Below the pieces are notes generated by a model. That model was not told where the DNA came from. It made no database searches and saw only the letters and a program-made list of their open reading frames with translations. This document shows, in pieces, positions 37,323 to 50,355 of a stretch of DNA of 64,000 bases (position 1 is its first letter; each line of letters begins with the position of its first letter). This stretch comes from Hyalella azteca (Eukaryota; Arthropoda; Malacostraca; Amphipoda; Hyalellidae), in the NCBI RefSeq assembly GCF_000764305.2, contig NW_025942175.1, positions 188,147 to 252,146 of the forward strand. The letters run 5' to 3'. Both the position numbers and the translations under genes were made by a program.

Positions 37323-40300
37323 TTCTAATCTTTGCCTAATGCAACGAAAGATTGGCAATAAAGGAGCTGAAAATCAGCTATCAATGATTTTTTAAAATCG
37401 TTTCCGGATATTTCTCTGAAGTAATGAAATAGTGGAATCATAAATTCGTTAATTTCATTTCGAAACAACGCAGAAGGAGACGATTTACGCCGACGAAGCG
37501 AGGTTATCAACGTCGGGCCAAACGATGAATGGTCATCATTTCAGCTTAATTGTGCTTCTTGAATCGCTTTACAGCTTAACTTCTGATGAGATCTCGGCTG
37601 CTGTTTAAAAAATCTTTGTGCGAGAGGAATGCAATGCTCGAGTGTGGAATTCCAAGAATCTTGGCAGATATAGCAAATTCTAGCACGTTATTTTTCTTAG
37701 CCTGGGGCCATACTTTCAAAACTGGCTAAGTGAACGTGTACTTACGCTCTATTTTCTTAACTATGATTGGTGGATTCTGCTTGAAAGGCCGTCAATGATT
37801 AGCTGATGAACTTACGATCTCTTAACTTTTTTTGAAAGTATAGGCCTAGGCCACGGCAAGCTAATAGTTCACAGAATTTTACAAGAAAATTAATCATGAA
37901 GGATCCAATGAATTCCATATTCAGGGTTAGAGTTGAGCTTGGTAATGCGCTGGAAATGAGAGTTGTCGTTAACTGAAAGCCGGGTTATTGTCATACTCTT
38001 GCATATTTACATATGTGGAGCTGTCAGGAGCATATGTTGTTAAAATATGTGGAACATACGTTAAAATGACTGTGAAAACATATTCTCAAATTTTTCACAG
38101 TCATTTAAGAGAATATTGAGGGAATATCCTCATATTTTTAGAATCATTTGAAATGCTTTAAGAATTAAATCATGCCGCGAGGCCAATGGTTTTATAATCA
38201 TCATGACTGATTTGCGAAGGAAATGAAATTAAAAAATCAAATGAATTCTTTGACTATTAGTTCATATAGTTAAGCTCTGCTTCCTGAATACAAAACGGTG
38301 TGGTCTCATAGATTGTTAACTTATACACACAATTATTTCAAATTTTCAATTCAGTTGAAATATTAATGTTAAAATAAAATGCGAAAAGAGTTAGCACGTA
38401 ACAAATTGGTCTTTATCCTTATTACTGCGCGAACATAACTATATTTCCGTCGGACCGCATGAATTTCTGTGTTATCATCTACTAATGTATTGTTTGTTTA
38501 TATCAAATTTAGTGTACTCTGGTAAAATAACATATCAAAACAGGGTTCAGAAAATGTTACGATGCAAAATGTTCGATTTTATTGTTTATTCCGTATTTAT
38601 CCATCTCATGAAGCCCTGGAACATAATTTTTTAGCTTAGCGGGTATTATTTTTATTAAAAAAAATCACTCAAAGTTTTCTAGATTGGATGAAATTGATAC
38701 TACAGATTATATGCCTCGAGGAATATAGCCGCTCTATAAAATATTTTTATAATAATTATAATTTCTAAGAATATAAAATAATATCTGTGCTGACGCCATA
38801 GATCCATTTCCAGAAATGGATCTAAGAGCATAGCATTGTTTGTTTGCCGATGTTATTTCATTTTCAGGTTCCACAGCTTCGTTCTGTTAACCGAAAACCT
38901 AAACTCTCAAAGCATTGGTCTCTTCCTCGACATGACGAGCAGTATGGAGTTCGGATGATGTCATGAAATTGAAAGACACGAAAAGTTCGACAATTTTGAT
39001 GGGAAATTTATACCGTGATTGACTAAGCATTGATATTAGCTTCTTGGTCCACTGACCAAACGAGAAAACTTTTTCCGTGTTGTGGTGTATATAATAGCTA
39101 AAGCGCAGCTTGGTGCCTGTTAAGACTCCCTCGACTGTGCCCTTGATTGGATTGGCCCAACATAAAGTCTATCCTCATTATCTAGGAAGTTTCTTTCATT
39201 TCTCTCCTCTAAATAGTGCCATACTTTCCCGACTTTATTGGTTGTTTCGATGGCTCAGTATTTCCCCTTCAAAAATCAGTACCTCGGAAGTATATTTCCT
39301 CTGTTTCTTGATCCAAGTAGCAATACCATACTGTATTGTATTATTAATAATCTGCAATTTGTAAAATTAGTTGCTGTTATTTTCCGGAAATTGAAATTTT
39401 CTCTTGTATGAACACAAATTAAAATTAACCAAAGTTCAAGCGAACCCTTTTGAATAAAAGTAGCAGTTGATATTAATATGATAAAACAATGATCAGCCAT
39501 GAAAGTTGTTTTATTCTCTAGATAATTTATGTTTAAAATAAGAACTTGCAGTTTTCTTGAGTTCTTGGATGCAATTAAATGATTATTGTAGGGTACAGTA
39601 TTTTTAATAAGTAAGATCCATGGTTAGAAATGACTTGACAAACTCAAAAAATGCATTTTTCCGAACAAGGAAATAGTGTTTCTCTTACGACCATCAAATC
39701 TGCGTAAATTCAAGATTTAGTTTAAAGGGATTACATTTCTAAGGATAGGAAGCTATTTCTGTTTAATTAATACCATTGAATAAAAGCATTAAGCGGATTA
39801 CCTAGATTTTTCCATGGCCTTTCAGAGTTAATTAAGCACTTCAAAGCTCTGCAGTTTCACCAAATGAAGTGGCTCCAAACCATAATTAACCATAATTGAA
39901 CTTTCTTTTCTTCTAAAACAGAGAGAAAGAAAACAACGAAAGATGAAAGTGTTGCTTTCTTTCGGATTCATTATTTCACTGGACTTTAAGAAGCCAAAAA
40001 ATGGTTAGGAAATACTGGTGAAAAGCTGAAAATAAATTCCAATATTGTTATCAGTACACATTAAAATGAGATTGGACTACATTTTTATTCTCTGAGTTGG
40101 TCAATATTCCAAAATCTACTTCGGAAAGTCATAAAAGTAAAATAACGACGGTTTATAAAACTACCAATTACTGAATAACCAATGAATTGTTAAACGATGA
40201 TGGGGTGAAAGCTTCAAAGAAACTTTTTCCCTTCATAAGTTATTAAATGTAGGCATCAAATAATGTTATTTTGGACAGATCCACCTTATTTGTGTAGAGT

Positions 40301-43300
40301 AGTACATTTATAGATTGTATTATATTGTTATAATTCCAATATGCTATCTAGCTCCATTTCTTTTTAAGTTCACTGGAATTCTTTTCTCTCTAGAATATCT
40401 TCTCAGCTACTCTGCACATCGCACCCTTTGGCAGACCCCATCTCTTAGTTTATCGATAAATTGGTTGAAGTTATTGTTACAGTTCAATTTGGGTTTCGGT
40501 TGTTTTTCTTGAATATTCTGGCATCACATATGTGCTCAAAGCGATTACTGAATCCCTTGCCATTCGAACTTGTACTCGTCGTAAAGCTCAAAAATTCAGC
40601 CAACACCAACGAACTTCTGTCGTTGTTAAAGGGCCTTTGTACTCTTCACAAAGTTTTTGCTGGAAATAATCAAGTCAATATTGATTATGCTGTCTGGATT
40701 TAACTAGAGACAAATCTGAATTTATTTATTCACACAAAGCGTCGTTAAAATATAAAAATGTCTTTTAGAACTTGCGTTGTGATCTACCAATGCCAGTAAA
40801 ACATCGTTAGACTCATATTGTATACACAATCAAATATACATATTTAATAGAATGCAATCTCGCGTCTTCCAACGAACTTGCACCTATACGAATTCACATA
40901 CGTATAAATCTAATAAAGATCTCAATAGCTAATTTCAGCAAAAGATAGATCTGAAGCCCCAGCTCGTGCGGTGAGGGTTTATTTACTGCTTTTTGTGTTG
41001 GGCTTTTTTTGTCAGGCAGAATTCTCTACATTATTCGAAATTTTTTATAAACTATTTTCAGGATCACAATTCTGATATTGACAGAAATATAATTTCAAGA
41101 TATTTTAATTTTCGTTATCCATTATTGTTACTTGCTGAGATCAATCAACACAAGCAACAATTCAACAAGCACCGGCAGTCTGAAGCTGAAACTTATAAAC
41201 ATTGCGCAATAATAGCACACATTTTTCCTCTTTAAAATGATGGCTTGGCTTGTGCTGCGGTCGCTCACATCAGCCGCATTTCTGCAGGCCGTTCCTCTTC
41301 TGAAGAATTGCCAACGCCTGTTCCGCGGAGATGCTTGAGGAGGCTTGCAGAAAGCAGACATTCTTTGAATCTACTTAATTTCTGTCATAAAGTTATTTAT
41401 GACAGAAGAAGTTATTCTTTTTTTAAAGTTAAAGTTATTATTTTTTTAAATAACATTCGTTAGAAAAAGTCAAATACCTGGGAGGGCTTGCCACTGTCAG
41501 ACCAAATCTTTTTCCTGTCTATCATACAATGATAAGTAGCTACAAACATTCGTCTGGCTAGATCACAACAGGTTGAGTTTATTTCGATTTCAAGTTACAA
41601 CCATTCCTGTGTTATTTCTAAATTCAATAAATAATTAGAGGAAGGACAAACTTTGACCAAACATTTGCATTAAAAGTTAGCATAAATAACAATTTCTCTT
41701 AAATCTTTTGATATTTCTGAGTTCATCCCCCAATTGATGTGTGAAATTGTCGAAATTAAATCTTGCTTGGGAAAATGAATCTTGTTGAACGTTGATTTAT
41801 GTGAATGATCCTGATGCGTCAAACCAAAACTATGCAGAATTGAATGAATTGTTGGTTATGTGGAGCATTGAAAAGTCAGATTTTTTGAACATCGTCAACA
41901 AAAACTATTTGGACAAGCCTTTTAAAATGTACTGCAGCATGCCTCCCTCGATACCGCAACAGCAATCATTTACTTATAAGTCAGTAAATAACAGCAGTAA
42001 ATTCAGATGAATAATAGTCATAAAGTTGTGCAAAACACTGTACATTTTTAGCAATGGCCAATCTATTATGGGCAAGTGGTGGTCAGTAACGATTCAAGGC
42101 GCCCAAGCAATGGGCAGTTGGACTGGAGCCAAGCAGCATTCTGACTGCAGATCAACGTATTCGTGACTGGCTTCTACGAGCCTATGCAGAACTCGGTTCT
42201 TGAAGTGGTCTCTTGCGAAAACATCGTTGATGTGACAAGTGGTTCAGAATATTCCTGCTCGAAAAGATAAGTCTGACTAAAATATCTTCGAATATTGCAA
42301 AATATGATTCCTGAATGATTTTGGACAACTTTTTTAGGCTCAATGCTGGATTGCTCTTGTTTAATGGAAGTGAATTTCATATATTCTTACCAGAAATCGG
42401 TAAAAAATATAAAAAATGCCGGTACTACCTGCATTATTACGTGCTTTTATTTAATAAATTTAGAATTAGAAAAATTTTAGACCCTAATCTACGGAGAAGT
42501 TTGAAAATATCCCTAGCAGTCATATGCTTTTAAGTTTTTGTTCAGAATTGTTTAGGTGAATCGATCATCGCGACAGGACTAAGATGTTTACTAAATACTA
42601 AATCATATCTTTTAAACCTGGAAATTAATCGATAGATAAAAAGGAACCATTCTCTCTATAATGATGAAAATGAGACAGAGAAACTAGACATTGAAGTTGT
42701 TTATGAGATTTCTAGTCCTTAGATAAGCTCGTATAAATAGTTCTTTTATAAACGGCGTCACGATTTAATAAAAATTAATGTAAACATAAAGAAAAATCGT
42801 GTTTATGCGTGTGAAATACACGCGTAGTGATGTATTGTAAAATCAAAATGTTACTTAAAAAGTAATAAAAATTAATTGCATAGTTGATGATTGTTCATAA
42901 CTGTATGAATTACTCTCTTGTATTTCAAGTGGAGATAAATTTCGACATTTCTCTGCTCCACAGTCATTAACATGCTGAATTTTGTTCCAATATCCGGCCG
43001 AATTTAAATTCCAATATTAACGATAAAGTAATCATTTATACGCCTGTCAAGTCTTATGCAATTTGTGCTGCAAATTTGTAGACAAGCTTCGATGTTAAGA
43101 TCATATCGGGTACCCCATAGCGTGGATGATAGCAAGGCCACAAAATTGTTCCTTGGACAGCGTTATTAGCGTCATCGCTGGCGGAGGGGAAGACAAATGA
43201 CTTCACTTGGGCATGAAATATGAGACAACGATCTTCCTTGTATCATCAATTGGTTCCATTCTGATATTTCAAGCAACCTTCCAATAACTTCTGACATTAT

Positions 43301-46300
43301 ACTATCTCTATTGACATATTCTGCTACCCTGCACCACTGAACGTTTTATATATAATCTCTACAAATACGGCAGAAATATACTCGTCAAACAATAAACGTA
43401 TTCTCCTTATAAAAAATACGTAATTGGTTCAATTTATTGCTTGAAGTTTTGAAATAATAAGATAAGAACTTTCTAGTCTGAGGGAAGAGCAAACAATTTT
43501 ATAGTTGTATAAATTCTACTAAGGTAATTTACGGTTGTAATGACTTGAAAAAAACTCCTGCAATTTACAGTAAAGATAGTTTTAAATAATGCTAAACTAA
43601 TTTTAAATTAATTAGATTAACCGTTTTGCTGAACACCTCCTGTATAGAAATTACGCAAGACTCACATTGTATAGATCAAATAAAAGCTGGATCGGTCATT
43701 TCCTTTAGAAAACTTGATGAAATAATTAATTGTTGTTAAAGTTGCGTCTCAAATGTATTACCTGCAACAAAGAATTTGGCTCAGGAAAAAAAACATTCCT
43801 GACGCACTTGCCAATCGTCGAGTTCATAAAGGAATCGAGGTTCGAGGAATCATCTTGTTGAGGAAAAGTTACGCTAACATTCATGCAAATTATAAGTCAA
43901 CTGCGGAACAACAGATCATGGTTTCTTTTGGAAACTATTCATTCTCACTGAATGGAATGGAAACACTGAAGTTGTGTTAAACGCGAGAGCAATGTTTCAA
44001 ACGAATTCCTAAGGTAATAAAGAATAGACTCAAATGAAATCCTGTGCAAGTCTGACGCTGTGTAAGCTGAGCGACTGGGATCGGAAGGAAGCACTTGGTA
44101 CGAAAATTGGAATCCAATATTTGGTCAAATAAACGTTGTGTGGGGTGCGGGTTACATCAGATCTCAAGTTTGATTCTCCTTGTTATAGCTCTCCATGAAA
44201 TGAACTTGTTTTTAGCGTTGTTTGATCATGATTACAGTGATTGTTTTCCCCAAGGTGCGAAAGGTAGTTTAAAAAATTTTTTTTAACGTAGTGTATCAAT
44301 AATAAATAAAAAGAATCTTATACATGCATATGAATAACGTCAACTAGAATCGTTTTTATGGTTCATTTTTACAGTAACTTTGATTTTCGATTATATACCA
44401 TCTTTATGTATAATGCGTAAATTCTACTCTCATGTTTTGAAGGCTGAGGGCATATACATATTTTAGGCATTGGAACTAATGTTCTTTTTCCTGGAGCAAT
44501 ATTAAATCCGTCCAAGTGCTGACCAAGTTTCATAAAACTCTAAGGTTAACTAAAATATAACAGAACCTGGTTTCATGAAATATATGCCCATAATATAAAT
44601 TTCATTTCATTCACTGTATATTTCTGTCGTTCATGTTAAATATTCTGCCTATATAGGTAAAATATGCATGGTGTCAGTCTGTGTGCAGAATAATCGTTTC
44701 TGTGTATAAAATTATACGCTGTTTCAGTAATATGGTGCTAAGTGACGCCAACTGAAGTCATCTACGATTCCAAAAAATTTTTATTTATAAATAAGTAGCA
44801 AATTTTAGGTTTAATACCTTTACGCTGAATATTTACCCAGTCAAAGAGGACTTTTTTTTGATATTGATCTTTCTCACTAAATAATGAATTGGATTTTAAT
44901 TAATTTTTTTCAGCTTAAGAAGTGAATATATCAATTGACTTCAGGTATTGTCCCTTTATTTATACTAAAAAATGTTGTAAGATATCGTGCACAATGCACA
45001 ATCCTATGCTCCGTGAGGCAGCATCAATAAATTGAATCGTGCAGCTTGAAATGGAAACATGCGCCAAACATGCAACAACTATGCGCTAGAAATTTCAAGT
45101 TCACTGAAATTGAAGAATAGCTGAACAAATATATTCATGAATTCAAGCGGTTGGAATAACAAACTTATTTCTTAATGTTGACAATCGATGCTTTATTGAT
45201 GATTAGTTCCGTGGAATCGAACTTCAAATGAACATTATACATCGGAAATTTTGCGAATTATTTTTTCTTTATCTGTGCAGACACTCGGATGGTCTAGTAA
45301 ATAAAGCATTATGCAGAAGAAAAAGAAACTCGTTCATTTCGGAACTCCTGCATTACAAGGCGGAATAATTTCATGAAGTTATGTTTGCGTTCAAGACGGA
45401 AGCTCAGATAAAAATGCCACCTCACATTTCAGTAATTACCTTAGCATTCGTAACCGAAATTCGCACTAAAAAGTTCAACTGAGTTCGTATTTCTTGCAAT
45501 GTACCCAGAAAATAACATTTCATGAAGCACAGACAAAAACCTGGCTAAAATAAGTGGAATCCATTCAAGCCTTTGCAAGCGGTGCGATGGAATGTTTTCT
45601 TCGAGCAAAGTGAGCCTTTGAGCCGCGGAAATTGGTCCGAAAAGGAATTTTTCTATTTATATTATTCCTTAATGAAATCTCTGCAGTTGACGACCACACA
45701 TTGCAGAATTCTATATCTGGAGAAGAAAAATGAAAAAAAAAACATTCTGAAAATATTTTATAATTATAATGAAACTTTTCGTAGTTTAGTTGAAGGAAAT
45801 TCTGGTAAGAATTTTATTCATTACGTGTTCTGAGTTTAGTTTATTTAAGGCAATAATATTCTTATAGTAGTAGAAAATTTTCCAGAACTTCCATACTCTA
45901 AAAAAATATTCCAGAATAATTTTCGAGAATTTTCTTTTTTCCTTTCTAGACGTGACTTTCTGATACTCGACGTTAGGGTAAAATGATAATGAGAAAGCAA
46001 TATTTCAGGCTTAAAATTTCTGGCAAAAATTTGTGGGTACTATTGTTTATTTTAATTATAATTGCTTTTAATTGTCATGGCTACTTTTGATTGAAAAATC
46101 ATCTTGAAAAATAAAAACAACTATAAGTCACAACCAAACAGAGAAATAGAAAATTAAGCTATTTTTGTTTTGCAGCTTTTACACATTAATGAAAAAATTA
46201 CAAACAATTCGAAATATATTGAATTATTTGGTGCTCGTATACGATCGTTGGTTGACAGAGAAAAAATGTAATATATGTAATTATTGAATAAACTTTCGAA

Positions 46301-48871
46301 GCTTGTAGCAGTTTTATCTAGATTGCGCGATTTTTTGTAAAATCAGGAATAATGATAGATAATGATGAATAATGATATTCGTACATCAAATATGAATCGA
46401 ACTAGATAATAAACTATTTCTGCCGAACGTCTGTTAAAAAGACTGAAATGACATTAATCGAAATACGTTCACAAACTTTTCATTCGATCCATTCAATCCT
46501 TCTTTCAAGTATTTTTGTTATTAATACTAATGTATTTCTTCATGTTTCAATAATCGGAATAATGATAAAATTATGATTCGTTGATAAATATTAATGTATT
46601 ATTGATTAATTATTGGTTACTTTGAATGAAAATTTGTCTATAAGAAACTAAAACTTAAATTAGTTCAACAAGCACACTCTAAGTCTTTGCGTAAGATGGG
46701 TCGACATTTGCGAAGAAATTTCTAGCGACATAGTTTAAGTATGGCATGAAAAGCTGGGCAGGTCTCATAAGCTCAAAGCTAGGGAATTATTTGCCCTTAA
46801 GGAGCATAAACCTGCCTAGAGTGCCGTAAGTTGACGACCATTCTGGTGCTTGCTCTTTTAGTTTGTTTCTGTGAGCGTTGTGCACTGCAGGCATGAAGCA
46901 AGCTGCTCTGACAATACATTGGAGAGTCGCCAATTTTTTCTGAGATTTTTACATGGATTGAAGTGATTTTTAATTTTCTCCCTGATATCATAAATATCAG
47001 GATTTCAGCCTCGTTTTTTGTCTATATTTTCCACTTAAATCACTTAATTAGGTTATCTGTAATGAATGTTGTCGAGTGAAAAATAAAGATGCTCTGAACT
47101 TGCAGAAAGTGAAGCAAAAACCGCTGAAAAGCGATATTCAGGACGGCTATATTCAGGATATTCAGCGATATTCATGCAATATGCAGGACAGAACTACCCA
47201 AGGTTTTGGATTTAAAAATCACGGTAATTATTAGCTCAATGGCAGCCATGACCGTGAAGCGCTCTCACTAAGACCCGCAATTTGTCGGCCGAAGATTCTG
47301 GTCGCTTACTCGATTTTGGGATTTTCATTAAAGAGCTTCACTAATTAGACTTTGTATCGAGATAGCTGCTCCATTTTTAGGCTGAGATGCTCAGGATGAA
47401 TGTTAGGAGATCAGAATAATTTTTCTAGAACGTAATTTGATAAACTTAAAACGGTCATTAAAGGAAGTATGGCTGAAAATAATGAAACATTAAATCATAA
47501 AACAATTAACTTATGAATACTTAAATTATTTTTAATTTTCTTGCATGCGACGGTTTGAATACAAAATTGTTGCACCCGCCCAAGAAGGCATCGAAAATTG
47601 TTTACAGCTAAACAAATCAGTATAACATTATATCATATGGTAAAATTACAGTACCATTTATTCCACAGTCGGTATAACGGTTGAGAAACATTAAATTTCG
47701 TTTTTTTTGTTTGTTACTCAGAAGTTCAGAACTGAGTTCTGGACAAAATATATCGAATCATGATTTGTGGAACTTAAATTTAATGTGCCAATTTAGAGGT
47801 TTGTTGGTTGTTTCATTCTACATTAAGTGAAAAGTTTTCAACTTTATATTCTGTTATTGGAGAAATTATGGTTCATTCATGCATAACATAAATTCATTTA
47901 TTCAGTTAACTAAAATGTCATGACTAATATGGGTTTTAGGGAAGAGTACTTTCAATCAAAAGAACCATTGAAACACGGTCGGCTAAATATTGTTTACAAT
48001 TATCTTCGAAATTCCCGTTCATATACATTTGTGAGAAGGGAGTTTGTTTTGTACGAGTTTATAGATTAAAAACTCAAGCTTCTTGCCGAGCAACTACTTA
48101 AGGAAGAAAACCATCGTGTCAGATAACAGGTTTGAATAAGGGAATTTAGGACTGGTAATGCATGATTATCCGCTGCTTTCACGAGTGTAAATATCAAAGG
48201 AAGTACGAGCGAAACAGCAATGAAGAATTCGAAAAAGTTTCGGGCAAATTCTTAAGTGAGAACAAGGAAATGGGAACGACGAAATTCAACCCACGGGAGC
48301 AGAAAATGTGAAAAAATTAACTCTGTTCAAAATTCAAAGGTGTACTCGTCTAAACATGTGTAATCTTCTTGCTCCAATATTATTATAAGGAAGTGCTTTG
48401 CAACCCAAAGTCTTGTGATTTTTTTCGATTCAAAAAGATTTTTTTGAGCTGAAGATTTCCGAAAGCTGGTGAGTTCATAGCTCATACCCGGAGTGTAGAT
48501 ACTCAGAGCAAAGCTTCATAGAACGGACATAAAATGAAACATTCACCGTAGATATCAGATTCAATGATAATCTCAAAGATTATCATTCGATCTTTATGGT
48601 TACTGAGAAATTTTTTAACTATTTTTGTGGTCAAGGTAGAATCGTTGACGATAATTTTCCTTGCAAATTTAAGCTCCATATTATGATTTGGAAATAATTA
48701 ATAATGACTACATTGTTAATTTTTAATTCGCTCATAAATAGGTGAGATAAATTATGCACTTTACCAAAATTTATGTTAGTCAATTATGGTAAATACGAAG
48801 TTTACATCAAAGTTTGTCTTAACAATACAAAGAGAGTGAAATATGACAAAATTTGCCCGAATATTCATTAT
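37323..48871. other. Long A+T-rich non-coding stretch
   Basis: Read across about 11.5 kb, this holds no gene I can support. There are short frames (up to ~86 codons) without motifs. A balanced-composition patch at about 41240-41350 has plus and minus frames open together. A hairpin lies at 38064-38106. A tRNA A-box-like TAGCTCAATGGCAG at 47232-47245 lacks a clear B box. A 7-bp hairpin CCTGATA-TCATAAA-TATCAGG lies at 46981-47001. No tandem repeat array, transposase fragment or long terminal repeat was recognised. Confidence 0.5.
38064..38106. repeat. Perfect 15-bp-stem hairpin with alternative pairing
   Basis: AAATGACTGTGAAAA (38064-38078) is separated by 13 bases from its exact reverse complement (38092-38106). 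The loop contains ATATTCTC, which can instead pair with GAGAATAT just downstream (about 38108-38117). Two mutually exclusive folds are therefore possible. No gene adjoins it. Confidence 0.8.
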
Positions 48872-49243
48872 TTATCTACAATTAAAAGAAGTGTAAATGC
48901 GGGTAACAAAACATGTAATCCTCCTATTGTCTATCATGCAGCCGGAGCACAAGCATGTTTGGTGTTTGTTAGTTTTGCAAAGAAAATTATTAAGTTTCCG
49001 AGCATGAGTAAATGCACTAAATAACGGGTAATAATAGATGCATTTTGTTCTTCTTGTAGTTCTGTATTGCAAGTTCATTTCTGCGATTTGGGCGCTTAAG
49101 CTCTCAGATAACATATTCATCCGAACAGGAGTCGGAAAATTGAGACGTTCAGACCCAATGCAGTGTAAACATTTCTTTTTAATCAAACACAGGGCGAGTA
49201 GTAACAAATTAATTGCTGTTTGAAGAGAAATAATCATTTTCAT
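48872..49243 (-). CDS. Unrecognised 123-codon ORF, cysteine-containing, possible signal peptide (doubtful)
   Basis: This is the longest open frame outside tandem repeats, with an ATG start (49243) and a TAA stop. The first ~20 residues are hydrophobic (LQTAINLLLLALCLI) after a short start, resembling a signal peptide or membrane anchor. The rest has about ten cysteines, including CLHC and CLCSGC clusters, spread over roughly 100 residues. No family is recognised. In this composition one frame of this length is roughly expected by chance in a window this size. Plus-strand frames of 61 and 83 codons also overlap it. No promoter, splice site or polyadenylation pairing supports expression. It is a candidate for a small secreted protein exon, but more likely spurious. 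Confidence 0.2.
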   Translation of the reverse strand: MKMIISLQTAINLLLLALCLIKKKCLHCIGSERLNFPTPVRMNMLSESLSAQIAEMNLQYRTTRRTKCIYYYPLFSAFTHARKLNNFLCKTNKHQTCLCSGCMIDNRRITCFVTRIYTSFNCR

Positions 49244-49910
49244 AATCTGAGATCTATCAATGATACCAAAAAAACTTTAGTGGAATAATCTGCTTGTTAC
49301 TGTTAACTTTAATTATACCTTATGACAGGGGCTTCCTTGTTCACCTTCGATGACTGGCCAATATTCTCGAGTCTTGCAGAATCCAATAACGAAGTTCTTC
49401 CATCGATGTGGAAACTTTCCTCGTATTTATGCTTAGGAAAGACAGGTTTACGACGGCGCTGGATGCCGCGAATATAGTTTATTACAGAAATTGTATGGAA
49501 TATTCTTCTCCCCCCGTAAAAAAAAGCATGAGCCTGCGACTACAAGCATTGTTGGCATCATGATACGCGTGCTGTTCGATTAATTGTTATTGATCAGACT
49601 CACAAGTGATTTTTTTCTTCATGGATTCAAATAATGATCTAGTCAAATAGCATATGATACGACCGAGTCAAATAGCTTACGATAACTTTTTTTCTCGCAT
49701 TTTGCACGTGAAAGATTGTTTCGGAACTAATTTCATTTAAATCTACGGACTTGGGTACAAGGATTTAACTATCTTTCAGCTGAATTGACAGGGCGATTCT
49801 AAATGATGGGCCAAATTGAATAACTTCGTATTTATTCAAGTATTATTTCAAATAAATAATTCATAGATAAATGAAAAGAGGAAAATTCATATATTTATTA
49901 AATTATTCAA

Positions 49911-50072
49911 ATGCGAAATTGGGTGGCGTCCCATTGCTATCTTGATGTCCGAAACATTGTAAACAAATCCCTTCCTGAGCGTTGGGTCGGAAGCATGGAA
50001 AATATAGATCTGGCTCTACACTTCTGGCCACCGAGATCACCTGATCTCACCCCATGTGACTATTTCTTATAG
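49911..50072 (+). pseudogene. Mariner-like transposase fragment, copy 1
   Basis: The frame opens at 49911 and stops at TAG (50070-50072). It contains DVRNIVNKSLPERWVG and the catalytic-region motif WPPRSPDLTPCDYFL, which in mariner-family enzymes carries the third acidic residue of the DDE/D triad. The preceding block, expected to read QDGAPPH in this family, reads RNWVASH, so the second catalytic Asp is lost. After the stop the family sequence continues (GYVKEA) and runs into the 29-bp slippage repeat at 50091-50141. It is clearly non-functional. Confidence 0.85.
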
Positions 50073-50090
50073 GGTTACGTCAAGGAAGCT

Positions 50091-50141
50091 GTTTACGTCC
50101 TGCCTCTACCAGCAACTCTGTTTACGTCCTGCCTCTACCAG
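50091..50141 (+). repeat. 29-bp slippage repeat inside transposase copy 1
   Basis: GTTTACGTCCTGCCTCTACC followed by AGCAACTCT occurs once in full (50091-50119) and again truncated after CTCTACCAG (to 50141), where copy 2 of the larger duplication begins. The unit derives from transposase codons for VYVPPLPATL. Confidence 0.85.
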
Positions 50142-50355
50142 AATCTTGCACGTGAACGATTGTTTCGGAACTAATTCTAAGTTTAAGTCTACGGAGTTGG
50201 GTTCAAAGATTCAACTATCTTTCAGCTGAATTGACAGGGTTATTCTAAATGATGGGCCAAATTTAATAACTTCGTATTTATTCAAGTATTATTTCAAGTG
50301 AATAATTCATAGATAAATGAAAAGAGGAAAATTAATATTTTATTAAATTATTCAA

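Noticed and set aside
39110..39364. 84-codon plus frame just after a TATA-like GTATATAATAG
   Set aside because: The frame has no ATG, the peptide is hydrophobic and A/T-driven, and a single TATA match in A/T-rich DNA is not informative.
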